Source of the DNA: Poteriospumella lacustris
Lineage: Eukaryota > Sar > Chrysophyceae > Chromulinales > Dinobryaceae
DNA: 40,655 nucleotides
Assembly (NCBI GenBank): GCA_008000375.1
Contig: SMOI01000279.1
Location: 1 to 40,655, forward strand
Reading direction: 5' to 3'
Shown here: positions 21,762-31,737 of the stretch, one piece after another
Position numbering within the stretch: the stretch's first letter is position 1
Layout of the letters: each line of letters begins with the position of its first letter
The notes under the pieces: generated by a model
Databases searched by the model: none
Told to the model about the DNA's origin: nothing
What the model saw: the letters and a program-made list of their open reading frames with translations, nothing else
Program-made: the position numbers and the translations under genes

Positions 21762-24700
21762 ATGCGTGTGCTGCCCACCGTGCACAAGCTCTTCCTGATC
21801 TCCTCACCTATGAAGAAGTTCCTGATTCCAACTGGAAGCTCCGCCGCTGCGCGACCGTTGGCGGCAGCTGTGGCTGCTTCGTCCTCATCGGCGGCCGACT
21901 CCGCGGCGAACAGCGCCGCCTCCGCTGCCAACGGCGGCCCCTTCGGAGCGACTGGGCCTGACATGGCACCGCGACGCAGCCCCAAGGCGGCCGTGCTGAG
22001 CTTCACGCCCTCGTCAAAGACGATGCTCGACAAGGAGAGCGCCGCCGGCCCCGCCGCCTCGACGACCGCTGCCAAGGCGGCCGCCGCCACCGCCGCCGAT
22101 GCCACCACCTCCACCACCGCCGCCGCCGCTGCCCCTGCCGCTGCGAAGCCGACGACGACAGCCACCAGTTCGAACAAGTTCCAGCGGGCGCTGCTGAACG
22201 GGCGGCAGCAGGAGGCGCAGCAGAAGTTCGTCACGTGGTCGGAGGGCGAGTCGGTGCCGTACGCGAAGGTCGTCGAGGTCTTCGAAGAGATCGCCGCCGT
22301 CTCCGGCCGCCTCGAGAAGGAGAATCTCATGTCGAAGCTGTTCACGGCCGTGCTGACGACGACGCCGGCGGACCTGGAAGCCGTCGTGTACCTCGCGTCG
22401 AACACGATCTACCCCGCGTACGACGGCCTCGAGCTCGGCATCGGCGACTCGCTGCTCGTCAAGGCCATCTGCCAGGCCACGGGCCGCAAGAAAGACGCCG
22501 TCGAGGAGGCGTACGAGAAAGAGGGCGACCTGGGCGAGGTCGCGGTGCTGTCGCGCGCGCATCAGAAGACGCTGCCCTTCGCGGCGAAGCCGAAGCCGCT
22601 GGCGGCGTCGTTCGTCCTCGACCAGTTCCGCGCCATCGCGCAGGTCAAGGGCGAGAAGGCGCAGGCGCGCAAGGTCGAGGTCATCGAGAAGCTCATGGTG
22701 CGCTGCCAGGGCGCCGAGGCGAAGTACCTGATCCGCGCGCTGCAGGGCAAGCTGCGCATCGGCACGGCCTTCCAGACGGTGCTCGTCGCGCTGTCGCACA
22801 CCTTCGCCGACGTGCAGGCCGGCTTCCTGCCGCTCTTCCCCGTCGAGCAGTTCCAATCGCCCGACGACGAGGCGACGGTGAAGACGAAGAAGGCGACGAC
22901 GGCGATGGACGTCGACGACGCCGCCGCCGCCGCCGGTGACAGCGGCAGCGACGGTGCGTCGGTCGCGTCGATTCTGCAGCTGACGGCGGAGGAGGCCATC
23001 GCGCTGCCCGTCGCAGAGAAGGAGGCGAAGCTGCGCTTCCTCCTCGCGCAGGTGCCCGACCTCGAGACGCCCGAGGCGCGCAGACTGCGCCTCGCGTACG
23101 TCCACCCGCCGCACACGACGGCGGAGCTCTACGAGGCGGCCGACGTCGCCGTGAAGCGCGCCTTCTCCGAGTGCCCCAACCTGTCGCTGGTGCTGGCCGC
23201 CTGCGTCGACTACCCGCTGCACCTGCTCTACCAGCGCTGCCGCCTGCTCATGGGCGTCCCCGTCGCGCCGATGCTCGCGAAGCCGACGAAGGAGATCGGC
23301 GAGGTGCTGCGGCGCCTCGAGACGCAGGCCTTCACGATGGAGTACAAGTACGACGGCGAGCGCGCGCAGGTCCACTTCTGGCGCCCCGCCGCCGCCTCCG
23401 CTTCCGTCGCCGCCGGTGGCGGAGACAGCGCCGCGGCGGCGGTGAAGATCTTTTCGCGGAACTCGGAGGACAACTCGAACAAATACGCCGACCTGCGCGA
23501 CGTGGTGCTCGCCGCGCGGCTGCCCTGCGTCGACAGCTGCATCGTCGACGCCGAAGTCGTCGCCTACGACCGCGAGAAGCAGACGCTGCTGCCGTTTCAG
23601 GTTCTGTCCACCCGCAAGCGAAAACTCGAAACGGCCGCCGCGCCGTCTTCGTCGTCGGCGGTGGCGTCGTCGTCGTCGGCGGCGGCGGCGTCGTCGTCCG
23701 CCGCGGCGGCCTTCGGCGTCGACAGCGGCGCCGCCGGGGCCGGGGCCGGGGACTTCGAGGAGCCGAAGGTGAAGGTGATCCTGCAGGTGTTCGACCTGCT
23801 GTCGCTCAACGGGCAGTCGCTGCTGCGCGAGTCGCTGCGCACGCGGCGCGCGCTGCTGCGGCTGGCGTTTCAGCCGACGGCGCAGAACTATTTCCGCTTC
23901 GCCGACGGCGCGGACCACGTAGAGAACGGCGACACGGCGCCGATCGAGACGCTGCTGACGGAGTCGTGCGCGCACATGTGCGAGGGCCTCATGGTCAAGA
24001 CGCTGGACGAGCACGCGTCGTACGAGCCGTCGAAGCGCTCGCTCAACTGGCTCAAGCTGAAGAAGGACTACATCGCCGGCATGGGCGTCTGCGACTCCGT
24101 CGACCTCGTCCCCATCGGCGCCTACTACGGCCGCGGCAAGCGCTCGGGCGTGTACGGCGCGTACCTGATGGCGTGCTACGAGCCGGAGCGCGACGCGTTC
24201 CAGAGCGTGTGCAAGGTGGGCACGGGCTTCACGGACGAGATGCTGCAGCACCTGCACGCCAAGATGGCGCGCCGCGTGCTGCAGTCCTCCAAGAAGCCGT
24301 CCAACTACGAGGTGGGCGACACGCTCGCCGCCGACGTCTGGTTCACCGCCGCCGCCGCCTCCGCCGCCGGCGACGAAGACGGCGACGAAAATGAAACCGC
24401 CGCCGCCGTGGACGCCGACGTCGACGCTGAAAATGAAACCGCCGCCGCTGAGGCCGCCGACGCCGTCGTCGATGGCGAAGCCGACGCGACGAAGACGCCG
24501 CGTGGCAGCGGCAGCCTCGGCGGCTGCGTGTGGGAGATCCAAGCGGCGGATCTGTCGCGGTCGTCGGTGCACCGCGGCGGCGTCGGCCGCGTCGGTCGCG
24601 ACGACGACGTCGTCACGGCAAGCGGCAGCGCCGACGACGTCCGCGGCATCGGCCTGCGCTTCCCGCGCTTCCTGCGCGAGCGCGACGACAAGCGGCCGGA

Positions 24701-24797
24701 CCAGGCGACGACGAGCGAGCAGATCGTGGACATGTTCTACAGCCAGGCGGGCATCGACCGCGCCGCCGCCGACGACGACGCCGACGAGTGGATCTAA
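21762..24797 (+). CDS. LIG1: ATP-dependent DNA ligase (LIG1/CDC9 type)
   Basis: Single exon, 1011 residues from the ATG at 21762 or 995 from 21810. After an Ala/Ser-rich N-terminus comes the DNA-binding domain (KVVEVFEEIAAVSGRLEKEN, then FRAIAQVKGEKAQARK). The adenylation domain has motif I EYKYDGER with active Lys529, motif III VDAEVVAYD, motif IV EGLMVKTL and motif V WLKLKKDY. The OB domain ends LRFPRFLRERDDKRPDQATTSEQIVDMF. It seals nicks using ATP in replication and excision repair. The size exceeds the usual 700-920 because of Ala/Ser or acidic inserts in at least four loops: after HFW, after LSTRKRK, in the DNA-binding domain after EQFQSPDD, and after DVWF. No canonical PCNA box is seen. 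The first 16 residues (MRVLPTVHKLFLISSP) are basic and acid-free, so two starts could give mitochondrial and nuclear forms, as in yeast CDC9; this is inference. Confidence 0.93.
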   Translation: MRVLPTVHKLFLISSPMKKFLIPTGSSAAARPLAAAVAASSSSAADSAANSAASAANGGPFGATGPDMAPRRSPKAAVLSFTPSSKTMLDKESAAGPAASTTAAKAAAATAADATTSTTAAAAAPAAAKPTTTATSSNKFQRALLNGRQQEAQQKFVTWSEGESVPYAKVVEVFEEIAAVSGRLEKENLMSKLFTAVLTTTPADLEAVVYLASNTIYPAYDGLELGIGDSLLVKAICQATGRKKDAVEEAYEKEGDLGEVAVLSRAHQKTLPFAAKPKPLAASFVLDQFRAIAQVKGEKAQARKVEVIEKLMVRCQGAEAKYLIRALQGKLRIGTAFQTVLVALSHTFADVQAGFLPLFPVEQFQSPDDEATVKTKKATTAMDVDDAAAAAGDSGSDGASVASILQLTAEEAIALPVAEKEAKLRFLLAQVPDLETPEARRLRLAYVHPPHTTAELYEAADVAVKRAFSECPNLSLVLAACVDYPLHLLYQRCRLLMGVPVAPMLAKPTKEIGEVLRRLETQAFTMEYKYDGERAQVHFWRPAAASASVAAGGGDSAAAAVKIFSRNSEDNSNKYADLRDVVLAARLPCVDSCIVDAEVVAYDREKQTLLPFQVLSTRKRKLETAAAPSSSSAVASSSSAAAASSSAAAAFGVDSGAAGAGAGDFEEPKVKVILQVFDLLSLNGQSLLRESLRTRRALLRLAFQPTAQNYFRFADGADHVENGDTAPIETLLTESCAHMCEGLMVKTLDEHASYEPSKRSLNWLKLKKDYIAGMGVCDSVDLVPIGAYYGRGKRSGVYGAYLMACYEPERDAFQSVCKVGTGFTDEMLQHLHAKMARRVLQSSKKPSNYEVGDTLAADVWFTAAAASAAGDEDGDENETAAAVDADVDAENETAAAEAADAVVDGEADATKTPRGSGSLGGCVWEIQAADLSRSSVHRGGVGRVGRDDDVVTASGSADDVRGIGLRFPRFLRERDDKRPDQATTSEQIVDMFYSQAGIDRAAADDDADEWI

Positions 24798-25051
24798 TCG
24801 CCGCCGCCGCCGGCTGTGTCGCCGCCTGTGTCGCTGCCTGTGTCGCTGCCTGTGTCGCCTGTGTCTCGCGGCGTGTCGTATTCGCCGTTCGCTTCGTTTT
24901 GTTGCCATTTTTTAAAATTTTAATTTTCGGCGACCGTCACACCGCCGCCGCCGCCGCTGCGACCCGCCGCCGGTCACCGCCACAGGCCACGGGACACAGA
25001 GGGCGCAGGACACACAGGACACACAGGACACACAGAGGGGGGGCCGCAGGG
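24798..25051. other. convergent 3' flanks of ligase and oligopeptidase genes
   Basis: Just after the ligase stop, 24810-24875 repeats CTGTGTCGCTGC on the + strand. Near 25010-25037, ACACAGGACAC repeats mean that the oligopeptidase sense strand reads TGTGTCCTGTG. Both genes thus have the same type of 3' flank in their own orientation. Confidence 0.6.
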
Positions 25052-27510
25052 CTACGCGGCGAGGAGGACGCGCGCGAGGAAGCCGAGGTAGAGCGCAGTG
25101 AGGGCGGCCTGTTGCGCGTGGTCGGCAGCGCCGCCGTGGCCGCCCTCGAGGTTCTCGAAGTAGAACACGTCGCCTCTGCCCACCGCTGCGGCCCCTGCGG
25201 CCCCCGGGGCGGCCCCTGCGGCCTCTGGGTCCTCCGGGGCGGCGGCGGAGGCGTCGAGGTGGTCACCAGCAGCGCCGGGTACCGGCGGGCCGCGGCCGTC
25301 GCCGGGTCGATCTGGTGGTACGCCGAGTAGCGCTGCAGGAAGCGCCAGTCGTCCGCGTCGTCGGCGCAGCCGTACTCGGCCTGCCACGAGGCGCCCGCGA
25401 GCAGTCGGTGGTAGCGCCGCATGTCGAGCAGCGGCACGGCGCAGACCACCGCCGCGCACAGCGCCGGCCGCCGCGTCAGCACGTTGCCCACGAGCAGCCC
25501 GCCGTTCGACCCGCCGCGGATCGCCAGCCGCGACGGCGACGTGAAGCCGCGCGCGACGAGGTCCTCGGCGACGGCGACGAAGTCGTCGTGCGCGCGGTGG
25601 CGGTGCGCGCGCAGCGCCGCCTGGTGCCACGCGGGGCCGAACTCGCCGCCGCCGCGCACGTTGGCCACGACGTAGAGCGTCGCCACCGACGCGTCGGCGT
25701 CCAGCGCGCGCGCGCCCGCCGCCGCCATCGCCGCGCGGTCGAGCCACGTGGCGCCCAGCACCGCGGCGTACGACGGCGTCAGCGACACTTCGAAGCCGCC
25801 GTAGCCGTAGAGCAGCGCGGCGTGGCGGCCGTGGCGCGCCAGGCCCCGCGGCGCCAGCACGAAATAGGGCACGCGCGTCCCGTCGGCCGACGTCGCGAAG
25901 AACTGCTCCTCCGTCAGCGCGCCGGGCGCCGCGGGGTCCGCGTCGAACTGACGCGGCAGCGCGCGCAGCAGTCGCGCGTCTGCGAAGGCCGCCGCGCCGC
26001 GCGACGCGTCGTCGACGAGGCGTAGCTCCGTCGGCTACCACCGCGACACACACCGCGACACACCCCGCGACACACAACACAGCGTCAGAGACACACCGCG
26101 ACACAGATCGAGACACAGCGAGGCACAGCGCGCGACACGTACCGTGAGGAAGGAGGAGGCCGCGAGGAGGGCGGCGTTGCTCGAGTGGCGGTCCAGCGGC
26201 GTCAGCGACACGCCGCGGATCAGCGCCGCCGGCTCCGCGTCGACGAAGCGCCAGGCGCCGTCGCCGCCGTCGCGGTCGTCGAGGCGCCAGACGCGCAGCT
26301 GCGTCTTCACCGCGTCGAGCGTCGTGAGCACGAGCACGTCGCGCAGCGCCGCGTAGCCGTCGAGCGACGTCGTCGGCGTCGGCGCGAAGAGCTGCGTCAC
26401 CCGCGACAGTCGCAGCGGCGCCGCCGCCGCCGCCGCGTCCGCCGCCGCCGCTGCGTCGTCGGTGCCAGCGGCGGCCTCTTCGGCGGCGTCGAGGACGTCG
26501 ACGATGGGCACCGCGAGCAGCGACCCCGCGGCGTAGCGCGCGCCGTCGGCCAGCGTCCAGTCCGACCGCAGCGTCAGCAGCAGCTGGTCGCGGAACGGCG
26601 CCGCGTCGACGTCGTCGGGCAGCGGCAGCGTCGCCCAGCGCTGCAGCCACCGCGCCGCGCGCTGCGCTGTGGCCGCGGCGACGGTCGCGGGCAGCGCCTG
26701 CAGCTGGAAGCGCACGCGCTGCGTGTAGAAGCTGGTGGCGCGCGTGAGCATCGCGTAGCGGTAGCCGTCGTGGCGCAGGACGCGGCCGTCGACGCTGACG
26801 TCGTCCGCGGCGCCCGCGAAGATCTCGCGCGTCGTGTCCACGCTCAGCGGCGCGCCGCGCGTCCACTCGCGCACGACGCGCGGGTAGCCCGACGAGGTGA
26901 GCGCGCCGGGGCCCAGGTCGGTGCCGATCCAGAGCGCGTCCGCGTCGCGCCACGCGACCGTCGTCTTCGCCTCCAGCGACACGTCGAACGGCCGGTCGCT
27001 CACGAAGCGTTTCGCGCGCAGGTCGAACTCGCGCACGACGACCGCGTCGGAGCCGCCGCGCGAGAGGAAGAGCAGCGTGCGCAGGGGCGCGGCGGGGTCG
27101 GCGAGGGCGGCGGGGTCGAGGTCGAAGAGGCGGTGGCCCTTGTACACCCACGACTCGCCCTCCGCCGCGCCCAGCGCGTCCACGTCCAGGACGGTCTCCC
27201 ACGGCGGCTCTGGCGCCGTGTAGTCGACGAAGCGGCAGCGGCGCAGGATGCCGCGCGGGTGGGCCTCGTCCTGCCAGAAGTTGTACGCGTCGTCGCCGAT
27301 CAGCGAGAAAAACGGAATTTTGTCGCGCGCGTTGAGGACGCCCAGCACCGCGCGGTACAGCGGCGACTCGGCAGGGTCGCCCAGACGCTGCTTCGTCTCG
27401 GCGTTCTGCGCTTGCACCCAGGCCAGCGCGCGGTCGCCGAGCACGTCTTCGAGAAAGTCGTTCTCAGCGTCGCGCGGCAGCCAGTACTGCACGCGCTCCT
27501 CACTCGTCAT
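25052..27510 (-). CDS. prolyl oligopeptidase-family (S9A) serine peptidase, active-site loop disrupted
   Basis: Exon 1 is 27510-26143; a 108-nt intron (26142-26035) is followed by exon 2 from 26034. The N-terminal part (DFLEDVLGDRALAWVQAQN, FFSLIGDDAYNFWQDEAHPRG, WVYKGHRLFDLDP) matches the beta-propeller of bacterial-type S9A oligopeptidases of the COG1505 group. The catalytic domain shows YGYGGFEVSLTPSY, VANVRGGGEFG and the nucleophile S632 in RGGSNGGL. The frame stays open to PALLVTTST (about residue 717). The expected next stretch, which in this family carries the catalytic Asp (DDRVHP-type), is replaced by 77 nt of GC-rich repetitive DNA (25251-25175). The His block YFENLEGGHGGAAD and a normal C-terminus then follow in another frame, ending at 25052. 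The gene may be a pseudogene, or this spot may be mis-assembled; otherwise all is intact. It would cleave short peptides in the cytosol. Confidence 0.8.
26035..26142 (-). other. oligopeptidase intron made of TGTGTCGCG repeats
   Basis: GTACGT...GCGGTAG intron, phase 0. On the sense strand it consists largely of CTGTGTCTC and GTGTGTCGCGG units, like the 3' flanks of neighbouring genes. Confidence 0.8.
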
Positions 27511-28046
27511 TTCTAAGCCAACACAGACGCCCCATGAATGGAATGCACGTGAGGTGTCAGGTGAGCGACTCGCCTACCTGCGGAGATGTCTGCACGGTCC
27601 ACCAGCGAGGACGCGGGGCGTGGGCGGCTCTGCCACAGACGGCACACCAGCGGCGCCGCCACGAAAAACGCCCACGGCAGAGCCCCGCCCGGCGGTGTCA
27701 CTGCCCTGAACCACGTTGGAAGCATCTCTTCTCTGCTTGGAATGGACTGTGCTTCTCTTCGCCGCCAGCGTCGCCTCCCTCGTCGCCCTCGTCGCCCTCG
27801 TCGCCCTCGTCGCCGTCTGGGAGCCGTCATCGTCATCATGGACGACCAAAACCGTTTCAAAAACTTGTCAGAGATCTGTGTATGTCTGGGCCATCTGTGT
27901 GTGTCTGGTGTGTCTGTGTATCTGGGTTGGTCTGCGACAGCGACGGCGACAGCGATGGCGACGTCGATGCGAGTGCAAAAGGCAAATAAATATCTTCCGA
28001 CGAGCGCTCTCTGCAGGGGAGTCACTGTACCATATACATATCGGTC
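27511..28046. promoter_or_regulatory. divergent region, oligopeptidase and KRE6-like genes
   Basis: 536 nt between two divergent start codons. It contains a 9-bp tandem repeat (27779-27814) and, at about 27876-27935, TCTGTGTGTGTCTGG-type repeats close to the KRE6-like start. Open frames across it are by-products of base composition. Confidence 0.5.
27779..27814 (+). repeat. CTCGTCGCC x4 tandem repeat
   Basis: Four perfect 9-bp copies in the divergent intergenic region. Confidence 0.9.
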
Positions 28047-30266
28047 ATGTGGCTCGTGGTTTGGATAGCCACGCTGATGGCGTGCGAAGCGACGGGTGCG
28101 TCGTCGTGGATCGACCCCGACACGCCGCTGGACAAGCGGCGCACCGCCGCCTTGGGCTCCAATCCCATCGACACCAAGCGACGACAGCGCCCTCCTTCTA
28201 CAGACCCCAGTGCAGCCTCCACAAGGAGGACAGACGCACCGAGCAGTACGGCAGATGCAGAGGACGAGGACGAGTACGAGCTGGTCTTCTCCGACGAGTT
28301 CAACGTCGACGGCCGCGTCTTCCACGACGGCTTCGACCCCAAGTGGACGGTGATGCACAAAGACGACTACACCAACTACGCGCTGCAGTACTACAACGGC
28401 GACATGGTGCGCACGAGCAACGGCTTCCTGAACATCAGCACCGTCGTCGAGGACATCGACTACCTCGTGCACGACCCCCAGCTGCCCAAGCCCTATCGGC
28501 AGCGGAAGCACTACCAGTCGGGCATGGTGCAGGGCTGGGACAAGTTCTGCTTCACGGGCGGCGTCATCGAGATCGCCGCGCAGCTGCCGGGCGAGTGGCA
28601 CACGGCGGGGCTGTGGCCGGCGATGTGGCTCATGGGCAACTTGGCGCGCGCCACCTACGTCGCGTCCTCGAACAACGTCTGGCCCTGGAGCTACGACGTG
28701 TGCTCGCCCGAGCACCTGCCGTACCAGACGCAGCAGCTGGTGTCGGCGTGCAACCGCGTGCAGCACTTCGGCATGCACGCGCACCAGGGCCGCGGCGCGC
28801 CCGAGATCGACATTCTCGAGGCGATGGCGGGCAACGAGACGCTCGCGCACACGTCGGTGCACCGACCGTACTTCTCGGCGTCGTACCAGGTGGCGCCGGG
28901 CAAGGAGACGTACCGGCCGGCGACGGGCTGGCGGCCCGACGCGTCGCAGTGGTACGGCCACGACGTGGCCTACGGCCCCGACGCCGATCTCAACATCTTC
29001 TTCTACGGCCAGTTCCTCCGCGGCGAGACCGCCAGCACCTCCTACGTCACCGACGCCCTCTCCGCCAACCGCAACCTCTACGCGACGCACTACGAGCGGA
29101 CGCACGTCTACCGCCTCGAGTGGCAGCTGGCGGACGACGACGACGGCGACGGCGACGGCGCCGACAGCGACAGCGACAGCGACGGCCCGCGACGGCGGCC
29201 GCGGCGCCGGGAGGATTCGCTGTCGTGGTACGTGGACGACGAGCTCGTGTACCACGTGTCGGGCGCGGCGCTGAACGAGACGCAGGCGACGCTGCCGCAC
29301 GAGCCGATGTACCTGATCCTCAACACGGCGATCTCGGCGACCTGGGGCTTCCCGACGCCGTGTCCGGCCGACCAGGGCTGCCCCTGCAACTGCTACGACT
29401 GCCGCGACCCGGCCTGCGCCTGCGCGCTGCCGCCGAACATGTGCAGCCTGTTCCCCGCCGCCTTCCTCGTCGACTACGTCCGCGTCTACCAGAACCCGCG
29501 CGACGCGCGCCAGCACCTCGGCTGCTCCCCGCCGCGCCACCCCACGCGGCGCTACATCGACGCGAAGCGCGGCGCGTACCAACACGCGGGCGACTCGCAG
29601 CCGCTGCTGCCGATCCAGCGCGGCGGCGGTGCCTGCGACTCCGACGCCGACTGCGGCATGGCCGGTCGCTGCGTCGCGCCCACCGACTGGGCGACGCGCT
29701 GGCGGCGCCTCACGGGCGGCGCCTTCGACGCCGCGTGGCTCTTCGGCGCGCCGACGTCGTCGAATCCGCAGGCGACGGTGAATCAGCAGCGGCGCTGGGC
29801 GCGCGCCGAGCGGCAGTGCGCGTGCGGCTCGACGGCGGCCGGCGTCGCGTTCACCGGTCCCTTCTGCCAGGTGCCGCAGCCCGCCGCCGCCGCGCGCCAC
29901 GACGCCGACGACGACAGCGGCGCCGTCTACGCGCCGTCGCTGACGCCGGCGCTGTGGCTGCTGCTGGCGCTGCTCTTCGCGAGCAGCGCGGGCGTCGTCC
30001 TGTTCAAGCACCGCCACGACCGCCGCGCGAAGGCCGCCGTCCAGCGCGCGCTGCACCCGTCGCGGGCGTCGCATCCGCCGCACAGCGCCGAGCCGCGGCC
30101 CAGCGGCGTCCTCACGACGGCGATGCAGCGGGTCACCGACTGGGTCGCGCACGGTCGCCGCGGCCACAGCGCCGGCAGCGGCAGCAGCGCCGGCGGGTAC
30201 CAGCGCGTCGCCGACCACGACGACGACGAGCGCGGCGCGCCGCGTCTCGAGCTGCCGCGGCGATAG
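28047..30266 (+). CDS. KRE6/SKN1-family GH16 beta-glucan synthesis-associated membrane protein
   Basis: Single exon, 739 residues. A signal peptide (MWLVVWIATLMACEATG) is followed by a Pro/Ser linker, then the GH16-like domain beginning LVFSDEFNVDGRVF. The ExDxxE active-site motif EIDILEA lies at residues 253-259 (E253, D255, E258), after GLWPAMWLMG. The domain ends with VDYVRVYQNP. A Cys-rich segment (CPCNCYDCRDPACAC) interrupts its last part, as in SKN1 proteins. An Asp/Gly/Ser-rich insert lies before LSWYVDDELVYHV. One membrane helix at about 634-656 (TPALWLLLALLFASSAGVVLF) leaves a basic cytosolic tail, giving type I topology, whereas yeast Kre6 is type II. The role known for the family is beta-1,6-glucan or related wall or storage glucan assembly in the secretory pathway. 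Catalytic residues are intact. It is the main hint that this organism makes beta-glucan. Confidence 0.9.
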   Translation: MWLVVWIATLMACEATGASSWIDPDTPLDKRRTAALGSNPIDTKRRQRPPSTDPSAASTRRTDAPSSTADAEDEDEYELVFSDEFNVDGRVFHDGFDPKWTVMHKDDYTNYALQYYNGDMVRTSNGFLNISTVVEDIDYLVHDPQLPKPYRQRKHYQSGMVQGWDKFCFTGGVIEIAAQLPGEWHTAGLWPAMWLMGNLARATYVASSNNVWPWSYDVCSPEHLPYQTQQLVSACNRVQHFGMHAHQGRGAPEIDILEAMAGNETLAHTSVHRPYFSASYQVAPGKETYRPATGWRPDASQWYGHDVAYGPDADLNIFFYGQFLRGETASTSYVTDALSANRNLYATHYERTHVYRLEWQLADDDDGDGDGADSDSDSDGPRRRPRRREDSLSWYVDDELVYHVSGAALNETQATLPHEPMYLILNTAISATWGFPTPCPADQGCPCNCYDCRDPACACALPPNMCSLFPAAFLVDYVRVYQNPRDARQHLGCSPPRHPTRRYIDAKRGAYQHAGDSQPLLPIQRGGGACDSDADCGMAGRCVAPTDWATRWRRLTGGAFDAAWLFGAPTSSNPQATVNQQRRWARAERQCACGSTAAGVAFTGPFCQVPQPAAAARHDADDDSGAVYAPSLTPALWLLLALLFASSAGVVLFKHRHDRRAKAAVQRALHPSRASHPPHSAEPRPSGVLTTAMQRVTDWVAHGRRGHSAGSGSSAGGYQRVADHDDDERGAPRLELPRR

Positions 30267-30588
30267 CGTCGCCGCTGAGCCGTGGCGATGCCGCGGCGTT
30301 GTATGTAGCCGAATCCGTCGGGGGCCGCGCGCCCCGGCGGCTGTAAATCCTCTGCGTAGCCGTTTCGAGTCCGGTGCGGTGTACTTCTGTGTTGGGTCTG
30401 TTGGCTGTGACGTAGGTGCGCCTCGGTGGCGCGAAAGGTACCGAGGGCAGGGCCAACGGACACACGCAGAGGGCGGCAGGCGGCGGGTGGGCGGTGTGAT
30501 GCTTAGCGAGCGGTTAACGACAACGACGGCCAAGCGAAACTGTGTACGAGGGAAGGGCGAGGCTATGGTGGGGGGGGTACTGATGCGT
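30267..30588. other. convergent 3' flanks, KRE6-like and adenylate kinase genes
   Basis: 322 nt between two stop codons. The only marked feature is GGTGGGGGGGGTACT, a G8 run near 30570. No gene is recognised. Confidence 0.5.
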
Positions 30589-31327
30589 CTACTTGTCCTG
30601 GGACAGGATGAGCTCGTCGGCGAGGAACTTGAAGACGAGCGGGTAGATCTTGTCCGACTCGGAGCCGCTGAACGTGCGCACCTGGCACTTGGGGTTCTGC
30701 TCGTAGAAGGCCATGAGCGGCGCGATCATGGCGTCGTAGTGCTCGAGGCGGCGCTTGACGACCTCGGCCTTGTCGTCCTCGCGCTGCGACAGCGGCTCGC
30801 CGGTGACGTCGTCGAAGCCGATCTTCTTCGGCGGCTTGTAGTCGTACGAGTAGGTTCTGCCCGAGGGGAAGTGGATCCAGCGCTGCGACATGCGGTCCAT
30901 GATGACCTGGTGCGGCACGTCGAGGCGCAGGGCGACGTCGACGGGGAAGGTCTCGTTCAGCGCCTTGGCCTGGTCCAAGGTGCGCGGGAAGCCGTCCAGC
31001 AGCACGGGCGTCTTCAGGGGCTTCGTGACCTCGTCCTTGATCAGGTTGATGATGAGGTTGTCGGGCACGAGCTTGCCCTGGTCCATGAACTGCTTGGCGG
31101 CTCTGCCCAGCTCGGTGCCCTCGTGGATGTGCTTGCGCAGCAAGTCACCGCTGGAGATCTGATGAAAACAGCGCAGACACACGCATGAGGAGACACAGGT
31201 CGACTGGCATGCAGCATAGGAGACTCACATGCTTGAAGGTGAAGTCGTTGACGATCTTCGAGGCGATGGTGCCCTTGCCGCTGCCCGCGGCACCGAAAAT
31301 GACGAAGTTTCTGAGTCTGCCAGCCAT
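30589..31327 (-). CDS. adenylate kinase, AK3/GTP:AMP phosphotransferase-like
   Basis: Exons 31327-31229 and 31158-30589 (70-nt phase-0 intron) give 222 residues, the usual length of a long-type adenylate kinase. Seen: P-loop GAAGSGKGT (residues 12-20), NMP-binding ISSGDLLRKHIHEGTELG, LLDGFPRT, RWIHFPSGRTYSYDYKPPKKIG opening a full LID domain, and LSQREDDKAEVVKRRL. The LID and its flanks most resemble AK3/AK4, which use GTP or ATP to phosphorylate AMP in the mitochondrial matrix. The LID lacks the four-Cys zinc site of many bacterial enzymes. The P-loop has Ala where most have Pro (GAPGSGKGT). Like human AK3 it has no long cleavable presequence. Nucleotide preference cannot be read from the sequence. 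Confidence 0.92.
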
Positions 31328-31737
31328 CGTTGATGCTTCCTTCAGAGGTCGCCGAGTAATTCCAACTATGTATGGTGCATGAATCACGACGATAAGCCCA
31401 ACCTTCCGTCGAACATGGGGCGGCGAGGAAGAATCTCGGTGACGAGAGGCGACGGGCGACGGTCGAACGGCCGCCGAAGAGAGAAAAGCAACACGACGAC
31501 GACGACAGGCGACAAGTGACACTTGGAAGAGTGACAAGTGACAAGTGACATGCGTGTGTCGGTGCGGGGCCGTGACCGTTACGAAAAACGCGTCGCCGTC
31601 GTCGTCATCATCCGCAGCTCCATCGGCGTTGGCATCGACGACGATCTTCGCGACTTTTGAGTTTCGCCTGAGGGCTACGGGGACAAATGCTTCGGAAGAT
31701 AATCCGTTGACGGCGTCGCATTGGATCCCTGAGGAAA
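31328..31737. promoter_or_regulatory. divergent region, adenylate kinase and coiled-coil genes
   Basis: 410 nt between divergent starts. Near 31510-31551 it has three GTGACAAGTGACA-like copies. The same kind of motif (GACAAATGACATGTGACAAATGAC) recurs at 33133-33156, just after the coiled-coil gene. Confidence 0.5.

Noticed and set aside
22014-24908. 964-codon open frame antisense to DNA ligase
   Set aside because: Shadow of the ligase reading frame; no recognisable protein sequence.
27513-30533. 1006-codon open frame on the minus strand across the KRE6-like gene
   Set aside because: Antisense shadow of the GH16 gene; composed of Arg/Val/Ala strings without motifs.
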